Shown: one piece after another, positions 1 to 7,528 of the stretch | How positions within the stretch are numbered: position 1 is the stretch's first letter | How the letters are laid out: every line of letters begins with the position of its first letter | Source: a virus | Length of the DNA stretch: 64,000 bases | Direction: 5' to 3' (one strand) | IMG/VR virus record: IMGVR_UViG_3300050343_000285 | Location: 62,001-126,000 of that record | Program-made: the position numbers and the translations under genes | The notes under the pieces: model-generated | Database searches by the model: none | What the model was told of the DNA's origin: nothing | Seen by the model: only the letters and a program-made list of their open reading frames with translations

Positions 1-1
1 A

Positions 2-2095
2 GATACTTTTTGTGATGATCCTGATGACACTCAAGATGGTGCCCCAACTAATAGAAGTGCTTTTAATATTCTAAAAAGTAATAGACCGGCTGTTGTTCCT
101 AGTCATTTTATATTACCTATGAAAAGCAATTTGTTTGTATACGGACCATGGAGTTATGTATCAAATCCTGTAGGTGGAACTATGGTAGATAATAATCAGG
201 AGTTGTGCCCATGGAAATTTAGCGATGGATTTGATGATGGTTATGATAGAATGAATCAGTATGGTGCTCTTATTGCTCAAGATGGCCCAAGGGGTTTACA
301 AAAACAAGAATCTGGCTCTATCACAGTACCTTCTTTACCTTCTTATAATCTTGGTTTTATGGTAGGTACTAATGCAGCTACATTAACAGACATTAATATT
401 AATATAGGGGAAAGTGGTTATACAACTACTTATAATTTTCAAACATACACACCTAAGTTTGGAGAGCCCGGAAGAGCTTTAGCTGATTTATGGTCTAAGA
501 GCTATCAATCAATGTCTTACATTAATAAGTTTTTCAAAGATCAGGCTATAGATTTACAAAAGTTAATAAATTCTACAGACCAGGAACTGTCTAAAAAAAG
601 ATTTTTTGATATTCCTAAAGTTAATCAGGATGGCATTAGTCAAGAAGATGGTGGAGATAATACTCCGGGTAGTGGCAGAAGTCCTGGATTATTACTTATT
701 GGTTCGTTTTTTATGAGAGATAAAGCAACCAATGCTAGTGGAGGAACTGATTGTTCTGACGGCACAGCAGGGTTAGCTAGAGGGTGTCATGCTTGTGGGC
801 CAACTCCACCACCGCCTCCTCCATTACCACCCCCATCAAATGCTTCTACTGGTAACATTCTACAGAACAGACCAAAAACAGAACTAGAGAAGGGCTACAC
901 TTGGGAACATATTAGAAAAAATACATTTCATCGTGTAGCGATATCAACACTTGATTTAATTTTTACGCCCATCAGTACTAATCAAGAAGGAGATGATAGG
1001 GCGCATCTACCTAGATTGACTATGTATCAAGATTATGAGTGTTCGCAGATGGAATTTAGTGATAAGCCAGTAGATACTCAGCCAGGTAGACCTCCATCGT
1101 CTAGACCAAGGAGTGAAATACCTCCTTTCCTTTTAGATTCTGCTTTAACATATGACCTACCAGTGAACCAACAGTATTTAAACGCTGTAACTTCTGAAAC
1201 TATGTTAAATGATTGGGGAGATAGAATTAACGGCAGTACTAAAGGTTTTATTTGTCACTTAATTAGTTATGGTAATGATTTTGAAGATTTTAAATATAGT
1301 AATCAGGATAGTGATGAGGAAGCCAGACAAGCAGAAGAGAATTTTAGGTATAACATATTGAAAGGCCCATTAAGTTTGCAAGGTTGGGGATATGACACTT
1401 CCGGAAAACCTATACCTAATGCTGTCGATTCTGCAGAAGACACAGAGAAAGGCATGTTTAGAAGAAAAGGACTCAAAGACCAATTCTTAAAAGATTGGCT
1501 AGAAAACCCCAAAACGTGGCCTGCTGGACCCATTGATTTACGATGGGATAGAGAAAGAGGTGTTTGGGTAGCTCCCCCAGCTAATAAAATAGTAGTGGCT
1601 AGATTACTAGGTAATTTACAGAAATATGGTACTGTTGAAGCTGAATTAATTAATCCTACTGGTGGAGAGGTAGCTTTCTATGAATATTATGATATATGGG
1701 ATGCTGAAGGTAGAAATATTAAACAGTCTATTAATAAAGCTAAGATAAAAATATATGATTATTTAGGAATAGAGCTTTGTAAATGTGATACAGTGTATGC
1801 TTACTATGATGATAATAGATATATTGTTCTAGAAAGTAGTAGAGCTTATCAAGACCCTAACGAAGCTTGCTGTCCTACTACCACACTTGCGACAGAACCT
1901 GTTTCAGTTGCAACACCCACTCCTACATCATGTTGGTGTAACCTTGAATGTTTACAAACATTAAAAAATTATAAAGAAGGTAAACATCAAGCACTAGTTC
2001 ATAAAGCAGAAACTAATGGTCCAGATTGTTTACTGTGGGAGGATATAGTAGAATGTTTTACTCCACCTCCAAATTTTTATGAAAATCAAAATTAA
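2..2095 (+). CDS. Virion-type protein with Pro-rich linker and Cys-rich C-terminus (5' end outside window)
   Basis: The reading frame is open from base 2, so the Met codon at 119 is probably internal and the gene starts upstream of the window. About 697 codons are visible. I do not recognise the family. Features seen are a Pro-rich linker (CGPTPPPPPPLPPP) near residue 225 counted from M119, and a compact segment near residues 500-585 rich in Tyr and Asp (GEVAFYEYYDIWDAEG, YAYYDDNRYIVLE). The C-terminal tail has a Thr/Pro linker and Cys pairs (CCP, CWCNLEC, CF). The same Thr/Pro linkers and Cys-rich modules occur in the 2,607-residue protein at 54,074, so both are probably surface or tail-fibre-type virion components. 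A sulfotransferase gene follows after 9 bases. The virion assignment is inference. Confidence 0.75.
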   Translation, partial: DTFCDDPDDTQDGAPTNRSAFNILKSNRPAVVPSHFILPMKSNLFVYGPWSYVSNPVGGTMVDNNQELCPWKFSDGFDDGYDRMNQYGALIAQDGPRGLQKQESGSITVPSLPSYNLGFMVGTNAATLTDININIGESGYTTTYNFQTYTPKFGEPGRALADLWSKSYQSMSYINKFFKDQAIDLQKLINSTDQELSKKRFFDIPKVNQDGISQEDGGDNTPGSGRSPGLLLIGSFFMRDKATNASGGTDCSDGTAGLARGCHACGPTPPPPPPLPPPSNASTGNILQNRPKTELEKGYTWEHIRKNTFHRVAISTLDLIFTPISTNQEGDDRAHLPRLTMYQDYECSQMEFSDKPVDTQPGRPPSSRPRSEIPPFLLDSALTYDLPVNQQYLNAVTSETMLNDWGDRINGSTKGFICHLISYGNDFEDFKYSNQDSDEEARQAEENFRYNILKGPLSLQGWGYDTSGKPIPNAVDSAEDTEKGMFRRKGLKDQFLKDWLENPKTWPAGPIDLRWDRERGVWVAPPANKIVVARLLGNLQKYGTVEAELINPTGGEVAFYEYYDIWDAEGRNIKQSINKAKIKIYDYLGIELCKCDTVYAYYDDNRYIVLESSRAYQDPNEACCPTTTLATEPVSVATPTPTSCWCNLECLQTLKNYKEGKHQALVHKAETNGPDCLLWEDIVECFTPPPNFYENQN

Positions 2096-2104
2096 GTTTT
2101 AAAA

Positions 2105-2692
2105 ATGGAAACTTTCTTTTATCAAAATAAGGAATATTTTTTTCTTCATATACCTAAAACTGGGGGCAGTATGTGGAGGCATATGTTTGCTGATGTTATA
2201 CCCGTAACAAAGAAGAAGCACGAATTTTTACAAGAAAAACTGAACGCTTATACCTTTACTATAATTAGAAATCCTTTAGATAGATTGGTTAGCGCCTTCT
2301 TTTATTTAAAAGTAGGAGGAAAAAACAAATATGACAATCAAGCTTGTATAAAATATCATTTGCGCAATATTTCTTTTAATGAATTTGTAGAGGCTTTATA
2401 TTTAGATACAGAGCATTATTCTTACATTCATTTTATACCTATGGTAAATAGGATTGGTGATATAAAGTTTTTTGATCGTATATGCTTATATGATAATTTA
2501 GAAAAAGAAACTAAAGAAATGTATAAAATATTTCATAATAAAGAATTAGAAGGAAATATACCAATAATACTTAAAAGTAATCATAATAGATTTAATCTGT
2601 ATTATGATAAAAAAACAAGGAAAATGACAGAGTCTATATATGAAGAAGATATATGTTTATATGAAACTATAAAAAAAAGACAACAGAATTAA
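2105..2692 (+). CDS. Sulfotransferase-family protein (carbohydrate type)
   Basis: The 195-residue protein has both signatures of PAPS-dependent sulfotransferases. The 5'-phosphosulfate loop is at residues 15-21 (HIPKTGG). The 3'-phosphate-binding stretch is near residues 57-73 (IIRNPLDRLVSAFFY). This pattern matches the Sulfotransfer_2 group, which sulfates sugars, rather than steroid sulfotransferases. Bacterial and viral members move sulfate from PAPS to a polysaccharide or protein-linked glycan in the cytoplasm. The gene starts 9 bases after the upstream virion-type gene and is the last gene of the plus-strand unit; its stop codon lies in the loop of a terminator hairpin. The partnership suggests sulfation of a glycan on the virion or host surface, which is inference. 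No PAPS synthesis gene is visible. Confidence 0.85.
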   Translation: METFFYQNKEYFFLHIPKTGGSMWRHMFADVIPVTKKKHEFLQEKLNAYTFTIIRNPLDRLVSAFFYLKVGGKNKYDNQACIKYHLRNISFNEFVEALYLDTEHYSYIHFIPMVNRIGDIKFFDRICLYDNLEKETKEMYKIFHNKELEGNIPIILKSNHNRFNLYYDKKTRKMTESIYEEDICLYETIKKRQQN

Positions 2693-2704
2693 CTGCTGTC
2701 TTTA
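2671..2704. terminator. Bidirectional intrinsic terminator between convergent units
   Basis: The arms are GACAACAG (2679-2686) and CTGCTGTC (2693-2700) around a 6-base loop that contains the plus-strand stop codon. Read on the minus strand the stem is complete with one G-U pair and is followed by eight U residues (A run 2671-2678), a classic terminator for the long minus-strand block. Read on the plus strand it has one A-C mismatch and is extended by AAA/TTT pairing, a weaker terminator for the sulfotransferase unit. Confidence 0.8.
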
Positions 2705-2732
2705 AATATATTATCATTTGCTTATAATAATA

Positions 2733-3053
2733 TTATGTTTTAGGCTGCCATTTATACCAGCCATTATTCTTCATGTAATTACCTTCAGCATCTTTTCTTT
2801 TTGGAAAGAGAGTTCCACCTTTTTTATGTTGACCAAAGGAAAGAATTGCTCCACAGTCCATACAGCGTAATTCATAATATTCGTTGTCCTCGACAACTCT
2901 AACCACAAACTTAATGTTTTCAGACCCACATACGCCACACTTAGCTTCTCCAAAAATTTCTTGTATATTTGCTATTTCTTTGAAAAGCTCTTTTTGACCA
3001 GCTCCATCTAATTCAAATTCAAGCTTATCCCCTACTTTGTACTTTGCTTTCAT
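2733..3053 (-). CDS. Small zinc-ribbon protein
   Basis: The 106-residue protein has two Cys pairs, CGVCG near residue 40 and CMDCG near residue 64, separated by an acidic strand region. This is a standard four-Cys zinc ribbon. The C-terminal third is basic and aromatic (FPKRKDAEG, GWYKWQP). The ATG overlaps the stop of the upstream gene at 3050-3053, so the two are probably translationally coupled. Small zinc-ribbon proteins of this kind are common beside phage recombination genes. A nucleic-acid-binding accessory role is possible but not shown. It is the last gene of its transcription unit, just before the terminator at 2,671-2,704. Confidence 0.65.
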   Translation of the reverse strand: MKAKYKVGDKLEFELDGAGQKELFKEIANIQEIFGEAKCGVCGSENIKFVVRVVEDNEYYELRCMDCGAILSFGQHKKGGTLFPKRKDAEGNYMKNNGWYKWQPKT

Positions 3054-3772
3054 AATAAACTCCAGTTGTTAACGTAACCCTTTATATTTTCTGGTATATC
3101 ATCCACCTTTTGTTGATATGATGATAACTCTCTTATAACCCTTAAAGCATCTTCATGCAAGATATTTTTAACATTATCCTGATTTATTCCAAGATTTTTA
3201 ATAATAGCTAAAACATCAATATCTAATCTTTTAGCTATTACATCTATAAAATTAATTTGATTGTTAGTTATTTTTGTGACATTATCTGCTCCAATATCGT
3301 CTTCTGTTGATTCTACAACTTCTTCAGCAGCTAGTACTTTTCTTAGCCTTAAAGCTCTTCTTAAAGATCTACCCTCAGCTCTAGTTTCTGCGACTGCCAC
3401 AGGATGGTTACGGAATACTTTATCGCAATTACCCCAGTATACATCCGCAGCTCCATTTACGGTTCGAATCTTTAAGGCATCATCTAAAGAGCTATCATTT
3501 ATATAATAACTTAAGGAGTGAATAACAGTGGCTCTTTTTTCATTGCTTGGTTGTGGAGATTGAACAACATCGGACGTAGACTCTATTATTGTGCAGTTCA
3601 TAGCTTTTTCAAACACTCGCCTCAAACCATCTGTTGTAGGATTTCCTTGAATTTTTTCATCTTCTGATAATAAAGATAGAACATGATCTGTCCATTCAAT
3701 ATCCCAAATAGAACATTTATCTTGTGTAGTTTTGGTTTCTGTTTTGGTTTCTGTTTTTTTAGCTCTAGGCAT
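3050..3772 (-). CDS. Possible Rad52/ERF-like single-strand annealing protein
   Basis: The 240-residue protein begins with a Lys/Thr-rich tail (MPRAKKTETKTETKTT). A conserved-looking core near residues 110-148 contains NHPVAVAETRAEGRSLRRAL, a pattern resembling the helix of phage Rad52/ERF-type annealing proteins where Ala and Arg residues line the DNA groove. The last 70 residues form a small helical domain (QINFIDVIAKRLDID, HEDALRVIRELSSYQQ) like the C-terminal extension of several phage annealing proteins. It overlaps the nuclease gene upstream (3765-3772) and the zinc-ribbon gene downstream. A nuclease, annealing protein and zinc ribbon together would suit a recombination operon. The family call is weak and rests on motif resemblance only. 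Confidence 0.4.
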   Translation of the reverse strand: MPRAKKTETKTETKTTQDKCSIWDIEWTDHVLSLLSEDEKIQGNPTTDGLRRVFEKAMNCTIIESTSDVVQSPQPSNEKRATVIHSLSYYINDSSLDDALKIRTVNGAADVYWGNCDKVFRNHPVAVAETRAEGRSLRRALRLRKVLAAEEVVESTEDDIGADNVTKITNNQINFIDVIAKRLDIDVLAIIKNLGINQDNVKNILHEDALRVIRELSSYQQKVDDIPENIKGYVNNWSLL

Positions 3773-4556
3773 TGTTATCCTCTATTTCTATAACTTTACT
3801 TACGGTATCGTTGATGTTATAAATAGTTTGTAATAGCTTATCACAAACAATCTTAGCTCTTGTCTTAGAGAAATCTTTCTTTTGCTTTACTCTAATCAGC
3901 TTATATCCTTTACCTATAATTAGACCAGTCTTCTTAGCATCATAGGTTATGTTTCTTTGTAAAACCTCTTCGCCCCACACAGACTCAAAATGTGAAGGAC
4001 CATCTACTTCGATAGCTATATTCATAGTAGGTAGGAATAAATCAATCTGCAACTTTGTATTAACTAAGAATTGTTCTTTATGGAAATCTACTTTAATGCT
4101 ATTATTTACTAAAAAGTTGAGTATAAAATGTTCCATCTTAGAACCCTTTTTACTACTTTCTCTCACAGCATAATTAGCTTTTTGTAGCATTTCATTTTTT
4201 TGTTGATCTGTTTTTTTATCCCATAATTTTTTTGACTGCTTCTTCTTTTTATCTATTGTCTTCTGATCTGCTTTTGACCAAGAATGTAAAACTCCTAGAC
4301 CTATTTTATCCTTTTCTTCTTGAGTTCTAGACCTTCCCTTGGTAGGATGTCGGTGTGAACCATTTTTAAGAGCATTTTTTTGAGCTTGTGATTTGTCACG
4401 AATCGGTATTTTAAACTTTTTAGCATCTCTTAAAATTTTATTAGGATAAGTATTATACTCTTTTGCTATATACTGAAAGCTTTGATCTTCTCCGACATAA
4501 ATATCTTGTATTAATTTTTGTTTTGCCGTTTCGTTAAGTGAATTATAATTTTTCAT
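3765..4556 (-). CDS. Homing-endonuclease-like PD-(D/E)XK (Vsr/DUF559-type) nuclease
   Basis: The 263-residue protein has three parts. Residues 1-50 look like a helix-turn-helix. Residues 55-120 are Lys-rich with a NUMOD3-like DNA-binding pattern (GRSRTQEEKDKIGLG, HSWSK). The C-terminal half is a Vsr-like nuclease core: QIDLFLPTMNIAIEVDGPSH with the Asp and Glu expected for metal binding, then a Lys/Asp region and GYKLIRVKQ. NUMOD repeats joined to a Vsr-like domain are known from phage homing endonucleases of the EDxHD group. The gene overlaps both neighbours by 8-14 bases and so sits inside the operon rather than in an intron. It may be a free-standing mobile endonuclease or a recombination nuclease. 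Confidence 0.6.
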   Translation of the reverse strand: MKNYNSLNETAKQKLIQDIYVGEDQSFQYIAKEYNTYPNKILRDAKKFKIPIRDKSQAQKNALKNGSHRHPTKGRSRTQEEKDKIGLGVLHSWSKADQKTIDKKKKQSKKLWDKKTDQQKNEMLQKANYAVRESSKKGSKMEHFILNFLVNNSIKVDFHKEQFLVNTKLQIDLFLPTMNIAIEVDGPSHFESVWGEEVLQRNITYDAKKTGLIIGKGYKLIRVKQKKDFSKTRAKIVCDKLLQTIYNINDTVSKVIEIEDNNA

Positions 4557-4890
4557 TATTTAATATTTCCCCTATTTGATACTTTATGTCTATTAATGTT
4601 TCTTGAGAATTTATATAATTTACATGATTGTCTATATTTTGCTTATCAAGTAATACGATATATTGTTTATTATAATCAAGATCTACTAATGTTTTAAAAT
4701 CTTTATGATTTATTACTAAAATATATTCGTTAACCATTTGTCCTATAAAAAAAGAATGGAAACAACTAATATTCATATCAATATAATTAAAATGATCAGC
4801 AATTATGCAAGCTTGGCCATTTTCTATTCCTTTATAGGTATTTATTATATCTTGATCTTCTGGATTAATAGATTCTTTATAGAGGAACAT
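4543..4890 (-). CDS. Hypothetical protein, 115 aa
   Basis: I do not recognise this protein. It is acidic, rich in Ile and Asn, without signal peptide, membrane segment or Cys motif. It contains alternating hydrophobic strands (EYILVINHKDFKTLVDLDY, KQYIVLLDKQNI), suggesting a small alpha/beta fold. The gene overlaps the upstream gene by 14 bases and the downstream nuclease gene by 14 bases, so it is part of the same translationally coupled operon that begins with glycosyltransferases. A role in sugar modification would be a guess from position only. Confidence 0.5.
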   Translation of the reverse strand: MFLYKESINPEDQDIINTYKGIENGQACIIADHFNYIDMNISCFHSFFIGQMVNEYILVINHKDFKTLVDLDYNKQYIVLLDKQNIDNHVNYINSQETLIDIKYQIGEILNNEKL

Positions 4891-5551
4891 TGAGTCTAGT
4901 CCTTTTGATACAGTTTCTTATTTTACTAAGATCTTTTATTTCATATAAGTGACATATATTTTTATTAATTTTATATGGTTTAATTTCTATGTCGTGTTCT
5001 ATTAATGTGTTTATAATTTCAAATAAATACATATTATTGGATACATAATTCTGAACAATATTCTTACACTTATCAAAACTTTTTTGATTTATGTATATGA
5101 ATTCACAAGCTTTATTTTCTAAATCATAAAAAACAAATTTAACCCTATCATTGTTTATTGTGCAGCCTATTTTAGATTTAAAATTACTATTATTATTAAC
5201 TATTATAGAGTTATTCTTAATCTTAGTTTTACCCAGTATTTCCGTATCAAAAAACATTTCTACATTCATTATAGCTAAAGAAGAAGAGTTGACCATTTGA
5301 ATAGCTTTTTTAATAGCCGTTCCTATATTTGATGTTTGATTAGAATTATAATTAAGATATTTAACCCTAGAGCTAATAATACTATCTAAATATTCCCAAG
5401 ATCCTACTACAATAATTTTAGATCTTTTATAGGAGTTTAATATATTTTTGATTTGAAAATCTAAATATTTTTGTTTATATATTTTTTGCATATATAGACT
5501 ATGTTCTGATACAGAACCGATAGAAATGATAAAATTAGTATTTTGATTCAT
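4877..5551 (-). CDS. Nucleotidyltransferase-like (GT-A fold) protein, degenerate
   Basis: The 224-residue protein begins with a strand-Gly start (FIISIGSVSEHS) and a region near residues 45-100 (SKIIVVGSWEYLDS, NIGTAIKKAIQMVNSSSLAIMNVEMFFD) that follows the order of sugar or choline nucleotidyltransferases. In those, NxGxAxxxA is followed by a strand ending in the metal-binding Asp. Here the usual GDxxF is replaced by NVEMFFD and the N-terminal Gly-rich NTP loop is missing, so catalysis is doubtful. The last 60 residues are a basic helical tail. It overlaps neighbours on both sides and belongs to the same operon as the glycosyltransferases upstream. The fold call is inference from motif order. 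Confidence 0.4.
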   Translation of the reverse strand: MNQNTNFIISIGSVSEHSLYMQKIYKQKYLDFQIKNILNSYKRSKIIVVGSWEYLDSIISSRVKYLNYNSNQTSNIGTAIKKAIQMVNSSSLAIMNVEMFFDTEILGKTKIKNNSIIVNNNSNFKSKIGCTINNDRVKFVFYDLENKACEFIYINQKSFDKCKNIVQNYVSNNMYLFEIINTLIEHDIEIKPYKINKNICHLYEIKDLSKIRNCIKRTRLNVPL

Positions 5552-5973
5552 TGCTTTATAGCTTCTATATAATATTCAAATATATTAATATATTTTTTTA
5601 TAGTAATTTTCATACCCTGATCTTTAAGATATTGCAAAATGTCTCCCATGTTATGGATAGATTTTTTATCTGGATATATAACTTTCTTAATAGTTTCTGT
5701 TGGCATCATATCAAAAGTTACCGCAATACAAAGCTGTTTTAGATCTAAGCTTTGTATATATAAAACACCGCTTTTTTTAATTTTTGAGCATATTTTACTC
5801 AATAGAACAGGAACGTCTTCTGCTATAAAATAATCACAGGTATCTTGCAATATTACCGATTCTAATGATTCTGATTCATAATTATTAAGATTGTCGATAT
5901 TTTCATACGAACTATTCGACGGCTGCAATTCTTGTTCAGTTACGTGAAAAAAAATAGATTTTTTATTATTCAT
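5548..5973 (-). CDS. Truncated SAM-methyltransferase-like protein
   Basis: The 141-residue protein resembles the C-terminal half of class I methyltransferases: acidic strand, then a helix (EDVPVLLSKICSKIKKSGVLYI) in the position of the usual carrier-of-RVLKPGG motif, then SLDLKQL. The N-terminal SAM-binding Gly-rich motif I is absent, and the first 45 residues are instead a low-complexity acidic segment. The protein therefore probably cannot bind SAM in the ordinary way unless another subunit supplies the missing half. It overlaps both neighbours by 4-8 bases. I see no extra reading frame that would restore the missing motif. Confidence 0.4.
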   Translation of the reverse strand: MNNKKSIFFHVTEQELQPSNSSYENIDNLNNYESESLESVILQDTCDYFIAEDVPVLLSKICSKIKKSGVLYIQSLDLKQLCIAVTFDMMPTETIKKVIYPDKKSIHNMGDILQYLKDQGMKITIKKYINIFEYYIEAIKQ

Positions 5974-6424
5974 AGTATTGAAAAAGTTTCTTATAAGTTT
6001 TAAAGATTATTTCTGACCATATATCAATATTATTACCTTGGTCTTTTTCTAATATTTTATGATAGGGTTCAGACCACGAGGTAGCAATTTTTTCATTTAA
6101 TGCCACTTTATATGTACAAGGAAGTGAGTATGCTTGTGTTTCTGTGATATTTTTAGGTTTTATATCATGTTCAATTAAAAGTATAGGTATATGAAATTGT
6201 ATAGAAATATTTTTACATTTTTCATGAAATAAAATTTTATTATTACATATAATCAAATGTGGAGAGTCTTTACCAAAATATAGTTGATCAAAATTTAATA
6301 AATTATGTCCAAGCTTTTTAATATTTTGCTTAAAGATCGATTGGTCTATTTCTGTCCATATAATATTAATATGATTATTCTTGTCCAGATGTTCTCTGGA
6401 TAATATACCACTTATTGAATTCAT
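5966..6424 (-). CDS. Hypothetical protein, possibly glycosyltransferase-related
   Basis: The 152-residue protein has alternating strands and helices, with a stretch near residues 55-90 (HLIICNNKILFHEKC, IPILLIEHDIKPKN) that resembles the middle of the N-terminal Rossmann domain of GT-B glycosyltransferases, where a displayed His often follows the strand. No donor-binding EX7E motif is present, so it is at most half of such an enzyme. The ATG overlaps the stop of the glycosyltransferase gene upstream (6421-6424). It may be a partner subunit of that enzyme. The family is not established. Confidence 0.4.
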   Translation of the reverse strand: MNSISGILSREHLDKNNHINIIWTEIDQSIFKQNIKKLGHNLLNFDQLYFGKDSPHLIICNNKILFHEKCKNISIQFHIPILLIEHDIKPKNITETQAYSLPCTYKVALNEKIATSWSEPYHKILEKDQGNNIDIWSEIIFKTYKKLFQYYE

Positions 6425-7527
6425 TTTAGTAAGCCTTCCACAAAAGCTTTTTCAGAAAACATTTCTCTATCAAAATTATTAATCTTATTGCTTTTTTCTG
6501 TATTTTTTGTTTCGTACGCCAGTCTCATTTGCTGTTGTATAGAATTTAAAAATGGTTCTCTCCATTTTTCATATACAGTAAAAGTATTTTCTATATAAAA
6601 GTCTTTACTGTACACATTAGTTAATAGGCTGTCTATTACAAACCCATTTTTATTATTAATGTATGTATTTGGACCAGTATCTTTGTTAACTATCGTTAGA
6701 TTTTTAAATAACATTGACTCAATAGCTGAAGCACCAAAAGCTTCTGCTTTACACACATCTACATAACAGTCACATTGGTTATGTAATCTCATTATATATT
6801 CTTGTTCATAATATCCAATTATAATTTTTGGTATTTGTATATTTTTTTCCTGAATCCTTAATGCTTTTTCTACTTGCTGTATATCATAAGCTACTATATG
6901 TTCTGCTTCTTGATTATCAAATCCATCAATATCTGTTTTAATAACTAATTTAACATCATCGTGTTTTTTGAACTCCAAAAAAAATGCTGCTAGCAAAGCT
7001 TTTAAATTATTTTTATCTTGATGTTTAGCAATATAATAAAAAACAAAGTCATTATTTTTATCATTAAATATAGGGTCGTAATCTTGATCGAATTTACTTA
7101 AATCAAATGGTTCTGGTAAAATATTAATTTTAGTTTCACAACCAGCATCTATCATAGACGATCTAGACCATACAGACGGAGTAATAACTTTATCCATCAT
7201 ATTTAATCTTTCCACCCATCCTGTATGACCTATTCCATATGTATCTATTTCCGCTATTGCTACATTTTCTCCAAAATCGTAACGGTACTCAAAACAATTA
7301 GGATATCCATGTTGGATAACCATATCATAAGATTTACTGCTATTTTCTTCAAATTCATTATAATCTTTACCTGCTTCATTACCATAGTCCAAGTAGGGAG
7401 TAAAATAGATAGGACGAATAGATAGGTTAATATCAAAATTATAACCTAAAGCATCAACATATCTTCTGGCGGATCTACCTAGACCAGTGTTCTCTTTATA
7501 CGGACCTATGTACAGTATGTTTTTCAT
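6421..7527 (-). CDS. GT-B glycosyltransferase (GT4-like)
   Basis: The 368-residue protein begins ILYIGPYKENTGLGRSARR, the Gly-rich first strand and loop of GT-B enzymes. Its C-terminal half carries the donor-site pattern CKAEAFGASAIESM near residues 265-280, the EX7E-type motif of the GT4 family. It is preceded by a strand-turn (KIIIGYYEQEYIMRLHNQCDCYV) where the sugar-nucleotide base binds. Such enzymes transfer a sugar from a nucleotide donor to a glycan or protein in the cytoplasm. It lies 1 base after the larger glycosyltransferase gene and overlaps the next gene by 4 bases, so all are co-translated. The donor sugar cannot be read from the sequence. Confidence 0.8.
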   Translation of the reverse strand: MKNILYIGPYKENTGLGRSARRYVDALGYNFDINLSIRPIYFTPYLDYGNEAGKDYNEFEENSSKSYDMVIQHGYPNCFEYRYDFGENVAIAEIDTYGIGHTGWVERLNMMDKVITPSVWSRSSMIDAGCETKINILPEPFDLSKFDQDYDPIFNDKNNDFVFYYIAKHQDKNNLKALLAAFFLEFKKHDDVKLVIKTDIDGFDNQEAEHIVAYDIQQVEKALRIQEKNIQIPKIIIGYYEQEYIMRLHNQCDCYVDVCKAEAFGASAIESMLFKNLTIVNKDTGPNTYINNKNGFVIDSLLTNVYSKDFYIENTFTVYEKWREPFLNSIQQQMRLAYETKNTEKSNKINNFDREMFSEKAFVEGLLK

Positions 7528-7528
7528 G

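Noticed and set aside
2693-2732. Promoter in the convergent gap
   Set aside because: Both flanking genes end here; the TATAAT-like bases lie downstream of the terminator and face no start codon.
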